A stretch of 64,000 bases of DNA, from the NCBI RefSeq assembly GCF_000730165.1, contig NZ_CP022112.1, positions 62,001 through 126,000 of the forward strand, read 5' to 3'. Position numbers and translations under genes: made by a program. The notes below the pieces were generated by a model. The model was given only the letters and a program-made list of their open reading frames with translations, had not been told where the DNA came from and searched no databases. Positions within the stretch are counted from its first letter, which is position 1; each line of letters begins with the position of its first letter. Below, one piece after another: positions 54,672 to 64,000 of the stretch. The DNA is from Nitrospirillum viridazoti CBAmc (GTDB lineage Bacteria; Pseudomonadota; Alphaproteobacteria; Azospirillales; Azospirillaceae).

Positions 54672-56932
54672 CGGATGCGGTCGTCAGCCGGCCGGCCCCG
54701 GATGTCTTGGGGCACCGGCCGGAACATAAGACATTTGGGGCGCTACTCTCGTTGGTCAGGTACTCTTTCCACCACTCGGCGGGTGATCCGGCCGGTCCCG
54801 GCGCGGCTGCGGCGGGCATGGGCGGCGCTCCGACGGACGGCGCCGACACCCCTGACGATTCGCTGGCGGGTGTTTTCCCCGGCCGCGCGCCGGGCGGTGG
54901 CGACGACGATCCCCGCGTGACCGGCTCCCGCTTCCATTGGTCGTTCTGGTCCTCCCTGTCGTTCAAGGAAGGCGTGCGCGGCGCCCTGGCCGCCCTGCTG
55001 ATCGGCTTCGCCTTTTCCGCGGTGGAGATCGGCTGGGCCGCCAGCCGTGAGCGCGAAAAGGTCCTGACCATCATCGATGACATCGCCGCCCAGGTCGAGG
55101 GCAGCGCCGCCATCGCCGCGTGGAACCTGGATGCCCAGCTGGCCAACCAGGTCATCATGGACAATTTGAAGCTCCATGCCGTCTCCGGCGTGGAAATCCT
55201 GCTGAAGGATAACGAGCGGCTGGCCGGCGTGCGGCGCAAGCCGGCGCAGGACGGCTGGCTGACGGGGCCGCTGTCGCGCCTGGTGTTCGGCGACCTGTCC
55301 ACCATCCGCCGCCCCTTGCGCCAACCCAACAGCCCCAATGGCGAGGTCATCGGCGAACTACGCCTGGACCTGGACCCGGTGGTGTTGGCCCGCGACCTGC
55401 TGATCCTGGCGGGCACCGGCCTGGTCAGCGGCGTGCTGCGCAACCTGCTGCTGGGCCTGGCCCTGGTGGCGGTGCTGCACCGCTACGTGACCCGGCCGCT
55501 GTTCAGCCTGGGCCGGTCCATTTCCCGCATCAATCCCGACCGTCCCATGGAAACGGCCCTGCCGTTGCCTTCGGGGCATGAGCGGGATGAGCTGGGCTAC
55601 ATCGCCGCGCGCACCAACGAACTGTTGGCCCGCCTGGCCGCCAGCCAGGAGGCGCAGCGCCGCATGGCCACGCGCGACCTGCTGACCGGGCTGCCCAACC
55701 GCGTGCTGCTGACGGAGGAGCTGGGCCGCTCCCTGCCCAAGGCGGAGCGCGCGGGCTATCACGTTGCCGTGTTCCACCTGGATCTGGATCGGTTCAAGAC
55801 CGTCAACGAAAGCTATGGCCTGGATGTGGGCGACCGCGTGCTGCGCGAGGTGGGGGCCCGCCTGACCAGCGTGCTGCGCGCCGGCGACAGCGTGGCCCGC
55901 CTGGGCGCCGACGAATTCGCCGTGGTGGCCGAAGACATCGCCCAGCCGGAGATGGCGGCCCGCCTGGCGGAACGCATCCTGGACACCCTGGCCGCCCCCT
56001 ATGCCATCGACGGCCATTCCGTGGCGCTGACCGCCAGCGTGGGCATGGCGCTGTTCCCCGGCGATGGGCGCGACCCCGAGCCGCTGCTGCGCGGCGCCGA
56101 TGTCGCCATGTGCACGGCCAAGGCGGCCGGCGGGGGGCGCTACCGCTTCTTCGCGCGGGAGATGATGGACCGGGCCGTGGCCCGCCTGCACAACGAGACG
56201 GCGCTGCGCCGCGCCATTGAGGAAAACCAGTTCGTCCTCTACTACCAGCCCAAGCTGGAGACGCTGACCCGCAAGCTCAGCGGGGTGGAGGCGCTGCTGC
56301 GCTGGCAGAAGCCGGACCGGCTGGTCATGCCGGGCGACTTCATTCCGCTTGCGGAAGAAACCGGGTTGATCGTGCCCATCGGCGCCTGGGTGCTGCGCAC
56401 GGCCTGCGAACAGGCGGCGCGCTGGCTGGCGGCGGGGCACGCCGTGCCCGTCTCCGTCAACGTCTCCGCCCGCCAGTTGCAGGAGGCGGGACTGGTCGAC
56501 CTGGTGGCGGACTGCCTGGCCAAGTCCTATCTGCCGCCCGAGTTGCTGAACATCGAGATCACCGAGACCAGCATGATGCGCGACCTGGACCACAGCGAGG
56601 CGCTGCTGGCGCGCCTGCGCGACCTGGGCGTGGGCATCAGCGTCGACGATTTCGGCACGGGTTATTCGTCGCTGGCCTACCTGCGCCGCCTGCCGGTGAC
56701 GGCGCTGAAGCTGGATCGCTCCTTCGTGAACGACATCCCCGCCGAAACCGCCATCGCCACGGCGGTGCTGGACCTGTCACGCAGCTTCGGCCTCAAGACC
56801 GTGGCCGAGGGCGTGGAGACGGAGGAGCAATGGCACTGGCTGGCCCAGCAGGGCTGCGCCGAGGTTCAGGGCTTCCTGTTCGCCCGGCCCATGCCGGTGG
56901 ATCTGGTGGAGCGCGACTTCCTGCAGGGCTGA
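54668..56932 (+). CDS. Membrane GGDEF-EAL bifunctional c-di-GMP enzyme
   Basis: The 754-residue protein has a disordered Gly/Pro/Asp-rich N-terminus, two membrane helices (about residues 108-128 and 250-275) flanking a periplasmic sensor, and a HAMP-like segment. A GGDEF domain with [14 protein letters not shown] and an EAL domain follow. The EAL motifs are intact: [42 protein letters not shown] and QGFLFARP. The phosphodiesterase should be active, while the GADEF motif could support synthesis. It is translationally coupled to the degenerate-EAL gene upstream. Confidence 0.92.
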   Translation: MTDAVVSRPAPDVLGHRPEHKTFGALLSLVRYSFHHSAGDPAGPGAAAAGMGGAPTDGADTPDDSLAGVFPGRAPGGGDDDPRVTGSRFHWSFWSSLSFKEGVRGALAALLIGFAFSAVEIGWAASREREKVLTIIDDIAAQVEGSAAIAAWNLDAQLANQVIMDNLKLHAVSGVEILLKDNERLAGVRRKPAQDGWLTGPLSRLVFGDLSTIRRPLRQPNSPNGEVIGELRLDLDPVVLARDLLILAGTGLVSGVLRNLLLGLALVAVLHRYVTRPLFSLGRSISRINPDRPMETALPLPSGHERDELGYIAARTNELLARLAASQEAQRRMATRDLLTGLPNRVLLTEELGRSLPKAERAGYHVAVFHLDLDRFKTVNESYGLDVGDRVLREVGARLTSVLRAGDSVARLGADEFAVVAEDIAQPEMAARLAERILDTLAAPYAIDGHSVALTASVGMALFPGDGRDPEPLLRGADVAMCTAKAAGGGRYRFFAREMMDRAVARLHNETALRRAIEENQFVLYYQPKLETLTRKLSGVEALLRWQKPDRLVMPGDFIPLAEETGLIVPIGAWVLRTACEQAARWLAAGHAVPVSVNVSARQLQEAGLVDLVADCLAKSYLPPELLNIEITETSMMRDLDHSEALLARLRDLGVGISVDDFGTGYSSLAYLRRLPVTALKLDRSFVNDIPAETAIATAVLDLSRSFGLKTVAEGVETEEQWHWLAQQGCAEVQGFLFARPMPVDLVERDFLQG

Positions 56933-57046
56933 GCCTCGCGCCGAAGAAATGTTAAGCGGCCATACAACCATAGGACAATACGCCGGCTTCCGCCGCGGGC
57001 GTACCTTGGCGCATCCCATAGCCTGAACCAAAGCCAGGACGACGCC

Positions 57047-57373
57047 ATGATCAAAGTCAGCGTGCTGTACGCCAACGAACCCGGCGCCCGCTTCGACCAC
57101 GATTACTACAGGGACCGCCATATGCCGCTGGTCCAGGAAAAGCTGGGCGCCGCCTGCCTGTTCTATACGGTGGACAAGGGCCTGACCGGTGCCCCGCCCA
57201 GCGAAGCGCCGGCCTATGTCGCCATGTGTCACATCTTCGCCGAGTCCGCCGACAGCTTCTGGGCCGCCTTCGGGCCCGTGGCCGAGGAGATCGTGGCCGA
57301 CATCGCCAACTACACCACCCTGTCGCCGACCATCCAGGTGAGCGAGGTGGTGGTCGGCGCCGGTCGCGGCTGA
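57047..57373 (+). CDS. EthD-family protein
   Basis: The 108-residue protein fits the EthD dimeric alpha/beta-barrel family: IKVSVLYANEPGARFDHDYYRDRHMPLVQ, with the conserved His-Met-Pro segment, and SFWAAFGPVAEEI. The prototype assists ether degradation, but most members have unknown function. It is monocistronic and convergent with the histidine kinase gene after 19 nt. Confidence 0.88.
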   Translation: MIKVSVLYANEPGARFDHDYYRDRHMPLVQEKLGAACLFYTVDKGLTGAPPSEAPAYVAMCHIFAESADSFWAAFGPVAEEIVADIANYTTLSPTIQVSEVVVGAGRG

Positions 57374-57392
57374 CATCCGGTCCGCGTCGGCT

Positions 57393-59537
57393 TCATCCCC
57401 GGGGCAGCGGGGCGTTCGCCAGTTCCACCACCAGGCAGCAGCCGTCCAGGCGGGTGTGGTCGTAATAGGCGCGTCCGTCGTGCAGTTCCGCGATGCGCCG
57501 CACCAGATAGAGGCCGACGCCGATGCCGGGCACGCGCTCGGCCGATGACAGGCGCACGAACTTGCCGAAGATGCGCTCCCGGTCGGCAGGCGGCACGCCG
57601 GCGCCGGCGTCGATCACCCGCACGGTGCTACGCGTGGCCGTCTGGGCCAATTCCACCCGGATGGGTTGGCCGGGCGGGCCGTACTTGGCGGCATTTTCCA
57701 ACAGGTTGAGGATGGATGTCTTGAGGAGGGCCGGGTCGCCCTGAATCTCGTTCGGCACCACGCCTTCCAACCGCACCGCCTGCTCGGGGTGCGATGCGCG
57801 CAGGGACCGGACGGCTTCGGCCACCACCTCTTCCAGGATCAGCGACTGGGTTTCCAGGTGCAAGCCGGGCGAGCGGTCGGTCTCGCGACGCAGGCCGACC
57901 TCGATGATCTCCACCAGGCGGTCCACGGCCCGGCCCATGCGCTTCAGCAGGTCATGGCCCTTGGCGCCCTCCGCCAAGGCGGCGGAGCCCTTGATCTGCA
58001 GGATGTCGATGCCGGTGCGGATGATGGACACCGGCGTGCGGTATTCGTGCGACACCATGTCGATGAACTGGATCTGCTCGCGCACCGCCTGGCGCTCGGC
58101 GGCCAGGGCCTCCTCAAGGCTTTCCTTGGCGGCCGACAGCTCGCGGGTGCGCAGCGCCACCATGTCCAGGGCCCGCTGCTCGGCATGGACGGAGGCCGAC
58201 AGGGCGGCGGCCTGCGCCTCCTTCCGCTCCTTTTCCGACCGGCGCACGCGCGACGCGATGGCGATGTTCATCAGGATCATGTGCACCAGAGACGCCGCCT
58301 GTGACGCCGCCTCGGTCAGGCTGATCTCGGGGATCACGCCCAGGGTGCGCATGAAGCCCATCAGGGCCGCCATGCAGGCGGCGCCGAAGGCCAGGCTGTA
58401 CATCAAGGCGCCGGGGTGTCCCCGCCGCGCCAGCCGGATGGCGCTGCCGATATAGATGAACATATAGGCTGACGTGACCGTGGCCAGCGTGGCGCCGGCC
58501 ATCGTGTAATAGCCGGCGACGGTGGCGACGATGCCCAGGGCGCCCAGGATGATGGGGATGCGGTTCAGCAGGCTGATCAGCGGCAGGGTGCGCCGCAGGT
58601 TCAGGAATTCCTCCGTCAGCAGGGCGCCGGCCAGGATGCCGCCGCAGACGCTGGTGCCGGTGATAAGGTTGGCCAGCTTGGGCGCGGGCCCGGGGAGGAT
58701 CTGCGCCAGCGCGCCGAAAGATCCGAACGCCAGTCCGATCAGGCTGATCAGATATAGGGCGTAGTAGAAGTAAACCCGCTCCTGCAGCCAATAACTATGG
58801 ATGAGGTTGGAGATCAGCACCGCCACAGCCATGCCCAGCACGAAGCCCAACCAGATGGACTGCACGCTGACATGGTTCATCAGCGGGATCAGGCGGTAGA
58901 TTTGGCCGCTGAGGATGGTGGCGCTGGTGGTGTGGACATGGACATAGATCCAGGCCTGGCCGGCGCCATGGAACACCAGCGGCTGGGTGAAGCTGCGAAA
59001 GCGCAGCATGCGGTTGGCCGTGGGCTCGCTGTCGCCCTGCACCGTCCTGGCATAGGCTTCGGCCGGTGGCGGTGGCGCGTCGGCCGCCGTGTAGGCGACG
59101 TCGGTTTCCACCGTGTCGAGGAAGCTGGGCAGAAGCTCCAGGTACCAGGTGTCGTCGCTGTCCGGGGGCCGCGCGATGCGCATCCTGACCCAGGTATCGG
59201 TCAGGGTGAAGCCGCGGTTGAGGTTGCCGGCCAGGGGTTGGAAGCGGCGGCTGGCCTCACCGGCCGTCACGTCGGCCAGGGTCAGCGACCCATCAGGGTC
59301 GACCAGGAATTCGAGGTGGCCGGCAATGGGCAGCGTCCGTGTTTCGGTTCCCAGGCGTAGCGGCGGCGCCGTCCAGCCGTCGGGGCCCGCTCCCGCCCGC
59401 GCGGGCGGGGCGCACAGCAGCGCCAAGGCGACAATAATGCACAGCCATAGCCACCCGCCCCGTGGCCACCCGCCCCGAGACCATCCGCTGGGTCGTCGCC
59501 AAGCGGGCGCTGCGGGGGACGGGGCGGTGGCGGTCAT
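57393..59537 (-). CDS. 7TMR-DISM sensor histidine kinase
   Basis: The 714-residue protein has a signal/anchor helix (about residues 28-48) and a periplasmic DISMED2-like beta domain (about 60-205). Seven membrane helices (about 225-430) and a coiled-coil (about 430-490) follow. The HisKA H-box has His497 in FIDMVSHEYRTPVSII, and an HATPase domain has ILNLLENAAKYGP (N box) and GIGVGLYLVRRI (G box). It follows the response regulator gene by 14 nt and should phosphorylate it. The periplasmic domain suggests a carbohydrate-like ligand, but that is only a family tendency. Confidence 0.93.
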   Translation of the reverse strand: MTATAPSPAAPAWRRPSGWSRGGWPRGGWLWLCIIVALALLCAPPARAGAGPDGWTAPPLRLGTETRTLPIAGHLEFLVDPDGSLTLADVTAGEASRRFQPLAGNLNRGFTLTDTWVRMRIARPPDSDDTWYLELLPSFLDTVETDVAYTAADAPPPPAEAYARTVQGDSEPTANRMLRFRSFTQPLVFHGAGQAWIYVHVHTTSATILSGQIYRLIPLMNHVSVQSIWLGFVLGMAVAVLISNLIHSYWLQERVYFYYALYLISLIGLAFGSFGALAQILPGPAPKLANLITGTSVCGGILAGALLTEEFLNLRRTLPLISLLNRIPIILGALGIVATVAGYYTMAGATLATVTSAYMFIYIGSAIRLARRGHPGALMYSLAFGAACMAALMGFMRTLGVIPEISLTEAASQAASLVHMILMNIAIASRVRRSEKERKEAQAAALSASVHAEQRALDMVALRTRELSAAKESLEEALAAERQAVREQIQFIDMVSHEYRTPVSIIRTGIDILQIKGSAALAEGAKGHDLLKRMGRAVDRLVEIIEVGLRRETDRSPGLHLETQSLILEEVVAEAVRSLRASHPEQAVRLEGVVPNEIQGDPALLKTSILNLLENAAKYGPPGQPIRVELAQTATRSTVRVIDAGAGVPPADRERIFGKFVRLSSAERVPGIGVGLYLVRRIAELHDGRAYYDHTRLDGCCLVVELANAPLPRG

Positions 59538-59551
59538 GGTGCGGTGGGGGA

Positions 59552-60298
59552 CTACAGCTGCTTGATGGGGGCGGAGAACAGGTAACCCTTGGCATGGACG
59601 GTCTGGATAGGGAAGGCCTCACCCACCGCGGCCTCGATTTTCCGCCGCAGACGGCTGACCAGGGCATCCAGGCCCCGGCTGCCTTGCACCGTGTTGGCGT
59701 AGTCCAGCATTTCCAGCAGGGCGGTGCGGTCCACCGCCCGGCCCGGGTCCTGGGTCAGGGCCACCACCAGGTCGAATTCCTTGGCGGTCAGGCGCACGGG
59801 CAGGCCGCGCGGCGACAGCACGGACCAGCGCGCATTGTCCAGGACCCAGGGTTCGCTGGAGGACGAGGCCTGCAGGCTGGGAAGATCGTTGACGTCCGGC
59901 CCGGCGGCCAGGCGGCGCGCCAGGTTGGTGGCGGCGATGGCCAGCTCCCGGCAATCCACCGGCTTCACGAAGTACAGATCGGCGCCGCTGGTGAAGCCTT
60001 TCAGCCTATCGTCCACCCGCGACCGGGCCGTCAGGATGATCAGGCCCATGTTCGTGTTGGCGCGCAGGAAGCTGGCGATGGCGTAGCCATCCTGGTCGGG
60101 CAGGCCGATATCCAGGATGACGATGTCCGCCGGCTCCTTGGCGATCTGCTGGTACAACTCCAGGCCCGAGCCCGCCGTGGTGACCGCCAGACCTTGGCTG
60201 CTCAGGCAGTGGGCCAGTAATTCCCGAAGGTCAACATCGTCTTCCACCAAAACCACGCGCGGGGCGACGACTCCAACGCTCGCATCCAGGTCTGCCAT
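59552..60298 (-). CDS. OmpR-family response regulator
   Basis: The 248-residue protein has a receiver domain with acidic pair VEDD, phosphoacceptor Asp63 in VILDIGLPDQDG and Lys112 in YFVKPVD. A winged-helix DNA-binding domain follows, with LTAKEFDLVVALTQDPGRAV and DALVSRLRRKIEA. It is the first gene of a two-gene operon with the 7TMR histidine kinase. The targets are unknown. Confidence 0.94.
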   Translation of the reverse strand: MADLDASVGVVAPRVVLVEDDVDLRELLAHCLSSQGLAVTTAGSGLELYQQIAKEPADIVILDIGLPDQDGYAIASFLRANTNMGLIILTARSRVDDRLKGFTSGADLYFVKPVDCRELAIAATNLARRLAAGPDVNDLPSLQASSSSEPWVLDNARWSVLSPRGLPVRLTAKEFDLVVALTQDPGRAVDRTALLEMLDYANTVQGSRGLDALVSRLRRKIEAAVGEAFPIQTVHAKGYLFSAPIKQL

Positions 60299-60639
60299 AG
60301 AAAATCTTTTCTATTAAAAGGTTTTAGCGATGGTTCGGTTACAAATTTTTTGGGCCATGTCCCTAGATCGGCCCTGCCGCTGGAACTATTCTCAGGCGCA
60401 TTCTAATTTTTCATTAATTTTATAGCAATACGATGCGTGCCGCCTCGATTCCTGGCGGGTATGTGCGCCATCATGGATGGATTTCAGCTCCCGGTGGCAT
60501 GAAGGGCGTTGCCGCAGACGGCCCGGTTGTTTACGCTCACCTCTTCACGAAAAAGGTCGCCGGCCTGGACGGGACGGCGCCAAAAGAACCAGTCCGCCGG
60601 CCACGCCGGTGCCAAGGCTGGGGCATCGGGGTGCCATCA
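60299..60639. other. AT-rich intergenic region
   Basis: This 341-nt region holds the promoter of the two-component operon (minus strand) and the promoter of the small gene downstream. The first 130 nt are strikingly AT-rich for this genome (runs of A and T around 60300-60430). I see no RNA gene and no clear operator. Confidence 0.45.
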
Positions 60640-60912
60640 ATGGGTCAGGCGAAGCAATGGACGCTGCTGCGCGCCGCCGAGCAATGCTATCGCGTTGCCG
60701 CCAGCGTGCCCTCGGGTCCTGAGCGGGACCTGTGGATCCGCCGGGGCGGCATGCTGGAGGCGGACAGCGTGGCCGCCCTGCTGACCGGTCCTTGGCCCGA
60801 GCGCTGGCCGGCCCGGCCCGTGCCGGACGATCTGCCTTATGATGAGGCCACCGAGTCTCCATCGGTTTCGTCTGTGTCGGCTGACACCGCCAAGCGCAGT
60901 CTGGTCGAATAA
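60640..60912 (+). CDS. Small protein of unknown function
   Basis: The 90-residue protein reads MGQAKQWTLLRAAEQCYRVA, then a Trp/Arg-rich helix (ERDLWIRRGGMLEADSVAALL) and a Pro-rich, then Ser/Glu-rich tail. An upstream extension in frame from 60433 is possible but has no supporting features. ATG 60640 with GGGG upstream is preferred. It is not XseB, which often precedes ispA. No family is recognised. Confidence 0.45.
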   Translation: MGQAKQWTLLRAAEQCYRVAASVPSGPERDLWIRRGGMLEADSVAALLTGPWPERWPARPVPDDLPYDEATESPSVSSVSADTAKRSLVE

Positions 60913-61068
60913 TTTCCCGGAACCATCGCCGGCGTGTTCATTCCTGACCAACCTCTTGTTACGTGCGACGCAACGGCGCCCTGCGGTCGCCAGTAATTGA
61001 CACTGGCGGATGGCTGGCAGAGTGTGCCCAGCTTATACGACGCGTCATCATCTTCGAGGTTTCTTCAA

Positions 61069-62010
61069 GTGACCGGCCTAGTTTCTTCCGCCGCACCCTC
61101 TTCCTCGGGCCGTTACCCCTCGGGTCGTGAATTGCTGGAGGCCATGGGCCTCGCATCGCGCCAGACCGAGCAGCGCATGGAAGCGCTGCTGCCCACCCCC
61201 GCCCGCTACATCGGCCGGGTGCAGGAAGCCGCCCGCTACGCCGTATTCGCCGGCGGTAAGCGTCTGCGCCCCTTTCTGGTGAAGTCGTCGTCCGCCCTGT
61301 TCGGCGTGTCCGAGGACAATTGGCTGCAGGCCGCCGCGGCGGTGGAGATGGTGCACACCTACAGCCTGGTGCATGATGACCTGCCCTGCATGGATGACGA
61401 CACCCTGCGCCGGGGCAAGCCCACCACCCATGTCCAGTTCGACGAGGCGACGGCCCTGCTGGCCGGTGACGCCCTGCTGACCCTGGCGTTCGAGGTGCTG
61501 TCCCAGCCGGCGGCCCACGCCGACGCGGGCATCCGCTGCGCCCTGATCGCCAAGCTGGCCCAGGCCGGCGGTACGCTGGGCATGATCGGCGGCCAGATGA
61601 TGGACATGGAAGCGCCGAATTCCGACTTCGGCTACGACGAAATCCTGACCCTGCAAAAGCTGAAGACGGGCGCGCTGTTCGAATTCTGCTGTGAGGCCGG
61701 CCCCATCCTGGGTGGCGCCAGCGAAGCGGAACGCGCCCTGCTGCGCGACTACGCCGCGGATTTCGGCCTTGTCTTCCAGATCTCCGACGATCTTATTGAC
61801 GCCACCGGCGACGCCGGCAAGGCGGGCAAGACCGTCGGCAAGGATGAGGCCCAGGGCAAGGCGACCCTGATCTCCCTGCTGGGCCTGGACGCCGCCCGTG
61901 CCAAGGTGGTGGAACTGGCCGAGCAAGCGGCGGCCCGTCTGGATGGTTTCGGTCCGGCGGCGGATTCGTTGCGCGGCCTGCCCTTTATGCTTATCGACCG
62001 AGAGTCGTGA
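61069..62010 (+). CDS. ispA: Farnesyl diphosphate synthase
   Basis: The 313-residue polyprenyl synthase makes farnesyl (or geranylgeranyl) diphosphate from IPP and DMAPP. It carries the first Asp-rich motif in LVHDDLPCMDDDTLRRG, the second in FQISDDLIDATGD, plus GGKRLRPFL for IPP binding and GGQMMDME. The GTG at 61069 with GAGG upstream gives a normal N-terminus; a longer in-frame reading lacks support. It is followed by dxs, forming an isoprenoid precursor operon. Confidence 0.94.
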   Translation: MTGLVSSAAPSSSGRYPSGRELLEAMGLASRQTEQRMEALLPTPARYIGRVQEAARYAVFAGGKRLRPFLVKSSSALFGVSEDNWLQAAAAVEMVHTYSLVHDDLPCMDDDTLRRGKPTTHVQFDEATALLAGDALLTLAFEVLSQPAAHADAGIRCALIAKLAQAGGTLGMIGGQMMDMEAPNSDFGYDEILTLQKLKTGALFEFCCEAGPILGGASEAERALLRDYAADFGLVFQISDDLIDATGDAGKAGKTVGKDEAQGKATLISLLGLDAARAKVVELAEQAAARLDGFGPAADSLRGLPFMLIDRES

Positions 62011-62088
62011 TTTATCACGATCTATGCAAAAGTGTTTGTCTGTCACCGGCCCGTAAGAGGTCGGTTAGAATTATTTGGGAGCCGATGA

Positions 62089-63999
62089 ATGGCGACGAAG
62101 ACCCCGTTGTTGGACCAGTGTCCGACGCCTGAGCGCTTGCGCGCGCTGCGCCCTGAGCAGCTGCGTCAGGTTGCGGACGAGCTGCGGTCCGAGACCATCG
62201 ACGCGGTGTCGGTGACGGGCGGGCACCTGGGTGCGGGCCTGGGTGTGGTGGAACTGACGGTGGCGCTGCACTACGTGTTCGACACGCCGGCGGACCGCAT
62301 CATCTGGGACGTTGGGCACCAGGCCTACCCGCACAAGATCCTGACGGGCCGGCGCGACCGCATCCGCACGCTGCGCCAGGGCGGGGGTCTGTCGGGCTTC
62401 ACCCGCCGGTCGGAGAGCGCGTACGACCCGTTTGGTGCCGCGCACAGCTCCACCTCCATCTCGGCCGGGCTGGGCATGGCGGTGGCGCGCGACTTGGCGG
62501 GCGGGAACAACCACGTCATCGCCGTGATCGGCGACGGGTCGATCTCGGCCGGCATGGCGTACGAGGCCATGAACAACGCCGGGGCCCTGGGCTCGCGCCT
62601 GGTGGTGATCCTGAACGACAACGACATGTCGATCGCCCCGCCGGTGGGTGCGGTGTCGGGCTACCTGGCCAAGTTGGTCAGCAGCAGCCAGTACCGCAAC
62701 CTGCGGGACATCGGCCGCCAAGTGGCGGAGCACCTGCCCCGGCCGCTGCAGAACGCGGCGCGGCGGGTTGAGGAATACGCCCGGGGCATGGTCATGGGCG
62801 GGACGCTGTTCGAGGAGCTGGGCTTCTACTACGTCGGCCCCATCGACGGGCACGACCTGGACCAGCTGGTGCCCATCCTGGAGAACATCCGGGACGAGCC
62901 GAACGGCCGGCCGGTGCTGATCCACGCGGTGACGCAGAAGGGCAAGGGCTACGCCCCGGCCGAGGCCTCGGCCGACAAGCTGCACGCGGTGGGCCGGTTC
63001 GACGTGGTGACGGGCGCCCAGGCGAAGGCCAAGGCGAACGCGCCTACCTACACCCGTGTCTTCGCCGACGCCCTGATGAAGGAGGCCAAGGCCGACGACA
63101 AGGTGGTGGCGATCACGGCGGCGATGCCGTCGGGCACGGGACTGGACCTGTTCGGCCAGGCCTTCCCCACGCGCACCTTCGACGTGGGCATCGCGGAGCA
63201 GCACGCGGTGACGTTCGCGGCCGGCATGGCGACGGAGGGGTACAAGCCCTTCGTGGCCATCTACTCGACCTTCCTGCAGCGCGGGTACGACCAGCTGGTG
63301 CACGACGTGTCGATCCAGAACCTGCCGGTGCGCTTCGCCATGGACCGGGCGGGCCTGGTGGGGGCGGACGGGGCGACGCACGCCGGCGCGTTCGACCTGG
63401 CCTATCTGTGCTGCCTGCCCAACATGGTGGTGATGGCGGCGGCGGATGAGGCGGAGCTGGTGCACATGGTGGCGACCAGCGTGGCCTATGACGCCGGCCC
63501 CATCGCGCTGCGCTATCCGCGCGGCGAGGGCGTGGGCGTGGAGATGCCGGAGAAGGGCGAGGTTCTGCCCATCGGCAAGGGCCGCATTGTCCGTGAGGGC
63601 AACACCGTGGCCATCCTGAGCCTGGGCACGCGCCTGGGCGAGGCGTGCAAGGCCGCCGAGGACTTGGCGGCGCGGGGCCTGTCGACGACGGTGGCGGACG
63701 CGCGCTTCGCCAAGCCGATCGACCGGGAACTGGTGCGCCGGCTGGCGGTTGGGCACGAGGTGCTGGTGACCATCGAGGAAGGCTCGGTGGGAGGCTTCGG
63801 CGCGCAGGTCATGCAGTTCCTGGCGGAGGAGGGGCTGTTCGACAGCGGCCTGAAGTTCCGCCCCATGGTGCTGCCCGACCGCTACCAGGAACACGACAAC
63901 CCGGCCAAACAGTATGACGAGGCCGGCCTCAACGCCAACGGCATCGTCGACACCGTGCTCAAGGCGCTGGGGGCCAACGCTCAGGTGAGGACCGCATGA
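62089..63999 (+). CDS. dxs: 1-deoxy-D-xylulose-5-phosphate synthase
   Basis: The 636-residue thiamine diphosphate enzyme condenses pyruvate and glyceraldehyde 3-phosphate, the first step of the MEP isoprenoid pathway. It shows [17 protein letters not shown], the ThDP motif [29 protein letters not shown], and the transketolase C-terminal region with [15 protein letters not shown]. It is complete within the window and lies 78 nt after ispA. Its codon use is unusual for the window, favouring GCG, ACG and GTG over the C-ending codons common in neighbours. Confidence 0.96.
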   Translation: MATKTPLLDQCPTPERLRALRPEQLRQVADELRSETIDAVSVTGGHLGAGLGVVELTVALHYVFDTPADRIIWDVGHQAYPHKILTGRRDRIRTLRQGGGLSGFTRRSESAYDPFGAAHSSTSISAGLGMAVARDLAGGNNHVIAVIGDGSISAGMAYEAMNNAGALGSRLVVILNDNDMSIAPPVGAVSGYLAKLVSSSQYRNLRDIGRQVAEHLPRPLQNAARRVEEYARGMVMGGTLFEELGFYYVGPIDGHDLDQLVPILENIRDEPNGRPVLIHAVTQKGKGYAPAEASADKLHAVGRFDVVTGAQAKAKANAPTYTRVFADALMKEAKADDKVVAITAAMPSGTGLDLFGQAFPTRTFDVGIAEQHAVTFAAGMATEGYKPFVAIYSTFLQRGYDQLVHDVSIQNLPVRFAMDRAGLVGADGATHAGAFDLAYLCCLPNMVVMAAADEAELVHMVATSVAYDAGPIALRYPRGEGVGVEMPEKGEVLPIGKGRIVREGNTVAILSLGTRLGEACKAAEDLAARGLSTTVADARFAKPIDRELVRRLAVGHEVLVTIEEGSVGGFGAQVMQFLAEEGLFDSGLKFRPMVLPDRYQEHDNPAKQYDEAGLNANGIVDTVLKALGANAQVRTA

Positions 64000-64000
64000 C
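63996..64000 (+). CDS. Start of next gene, truncated by window end
   Basis: An ATG at 63996-63998 overlaps the dxs stop codon (ATGA), like many junctions in this window. In alphaproteobacteria a TlyA-type methyltransferase gene often follows dxs, but only five bases are visible, so identity is pure inference. Confidence 0.25.

Noticed and set aside
60433-60639. N-terminal extension of the small unknown protein upstream of ispA
   Set aside because: The extension is low-complexity, and the ATG at 60640 begins the more protein-like part; nothing supports the longer form.

Overview
The window is GC-rich chromosomal DNA (roughly 70% GC by eye) with dense operons, many 4-nt ATGA/GTGA gene overlaps, and alphaproteobacterial content: the order ispA-dxs, an Fds-type NAD-dependent formate dehydrogenase, a PuuD membrane urate hydroxylase, and D-3-hydroxybutyrate dehydrogenase. 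The best fit is a free-living or plant-associated Rhodospirillales/Azospirillaceae bacterium (Azospirillum/Nitrospirillum-like). That placement is inference from gene content, not from a marker-gene comparison.

Layout. 0-3 kb: nucleoside hydrolase and a lipoprotein-type adenosine deaminase (minus strand). 3-12.7 kb: a small secreted protein, a TonB-dependent receptor, an FAD/NAD(P)-binding protein, a three-gene operon (thioredoxin-fold, cupin, metallo-beta-lactamase fold) divergent from a MocR regulator, and an ArsR/SRPBCC/membrane operon. 12.7-13.4 kb: a Phd/VapC toxin-antitoxin pair. 13.9-28.7 kb: the ureide/purine core. On the minus strand lie puuE-uraD-allC-M20 peptidase; divergently on the plus strand lie uraH-xdhA-xdhB-xdhC-cysteine desulfurase, a squalene-cyclase-like gene, a low-GC PIN-like gene, then puuD and guaD. 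28.7-30.3 kb: a ParDE-type toxin-antitoxin pair and a LysR regulator. 30.4-36.7 kb: ureDABCEFG with a HupE/UreJ nickel permease, preceded by a near-perfect sigma-54 promoter. 36.7-42.8 kb: membrane, secreted and hydrolase genes, including two tandem paralogous unknown membrane proteins, and a second LysR gene. 42.8-51.6 kb: a TPR protein divergent from fdsGBA-fdhD-fdsD and an OFA-family transporter. 51.7-52.5 kb: bdhA. 52.8-60.3 kb: two translationally coupled cyclic-di-GMP proteins, an EthD-like protein, and a 7TMR-type histidine kinase with an OmpR-type regulator. 60.6-64 kb: a small unknown gene, ispA and dxs.

How it works together. The purine genes cover nucleoside cleavage and adenosine deamination, guanine to xanthine (guaD), xanthine to urate (xdhAB, matured by xdhC and probably the adjacent desulfurase), urate to hydroxyisourate (puuD), then uraH, uraD, puuE and allC down to the ureidoglycine/ureidoglycolate level. 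Urease then hydrolyses the released urea. Together they turn purines into ammonium, and the sigma-54 promoter before ureD points to nitrogen control of the last step. No ureidoglycolate lyase is recognisable here; the extra M20 enzyme at the end of the allC operon is a candidate for that gap. The formate block (Fds enzyme, FdhD sulfurtransferase, OFA transporter) is a separate module, probably controlled by the LysR protein about 1 kb upstream through two LysR-type boxes.

The window contains no recognisable CRISPR array, rRNA, tRNA, insertion sequence or prophage. The strongest leads are the sigma-54 urease promoter, the desulfurase embedded in the xdh operon, the tandem paralogous membrane proteins, the degenerate-EAL/CBS/GGDEF protein coupled to an intact GGDEF-EAL protein, and the low-GC PIN-like insertion in the purine locus.
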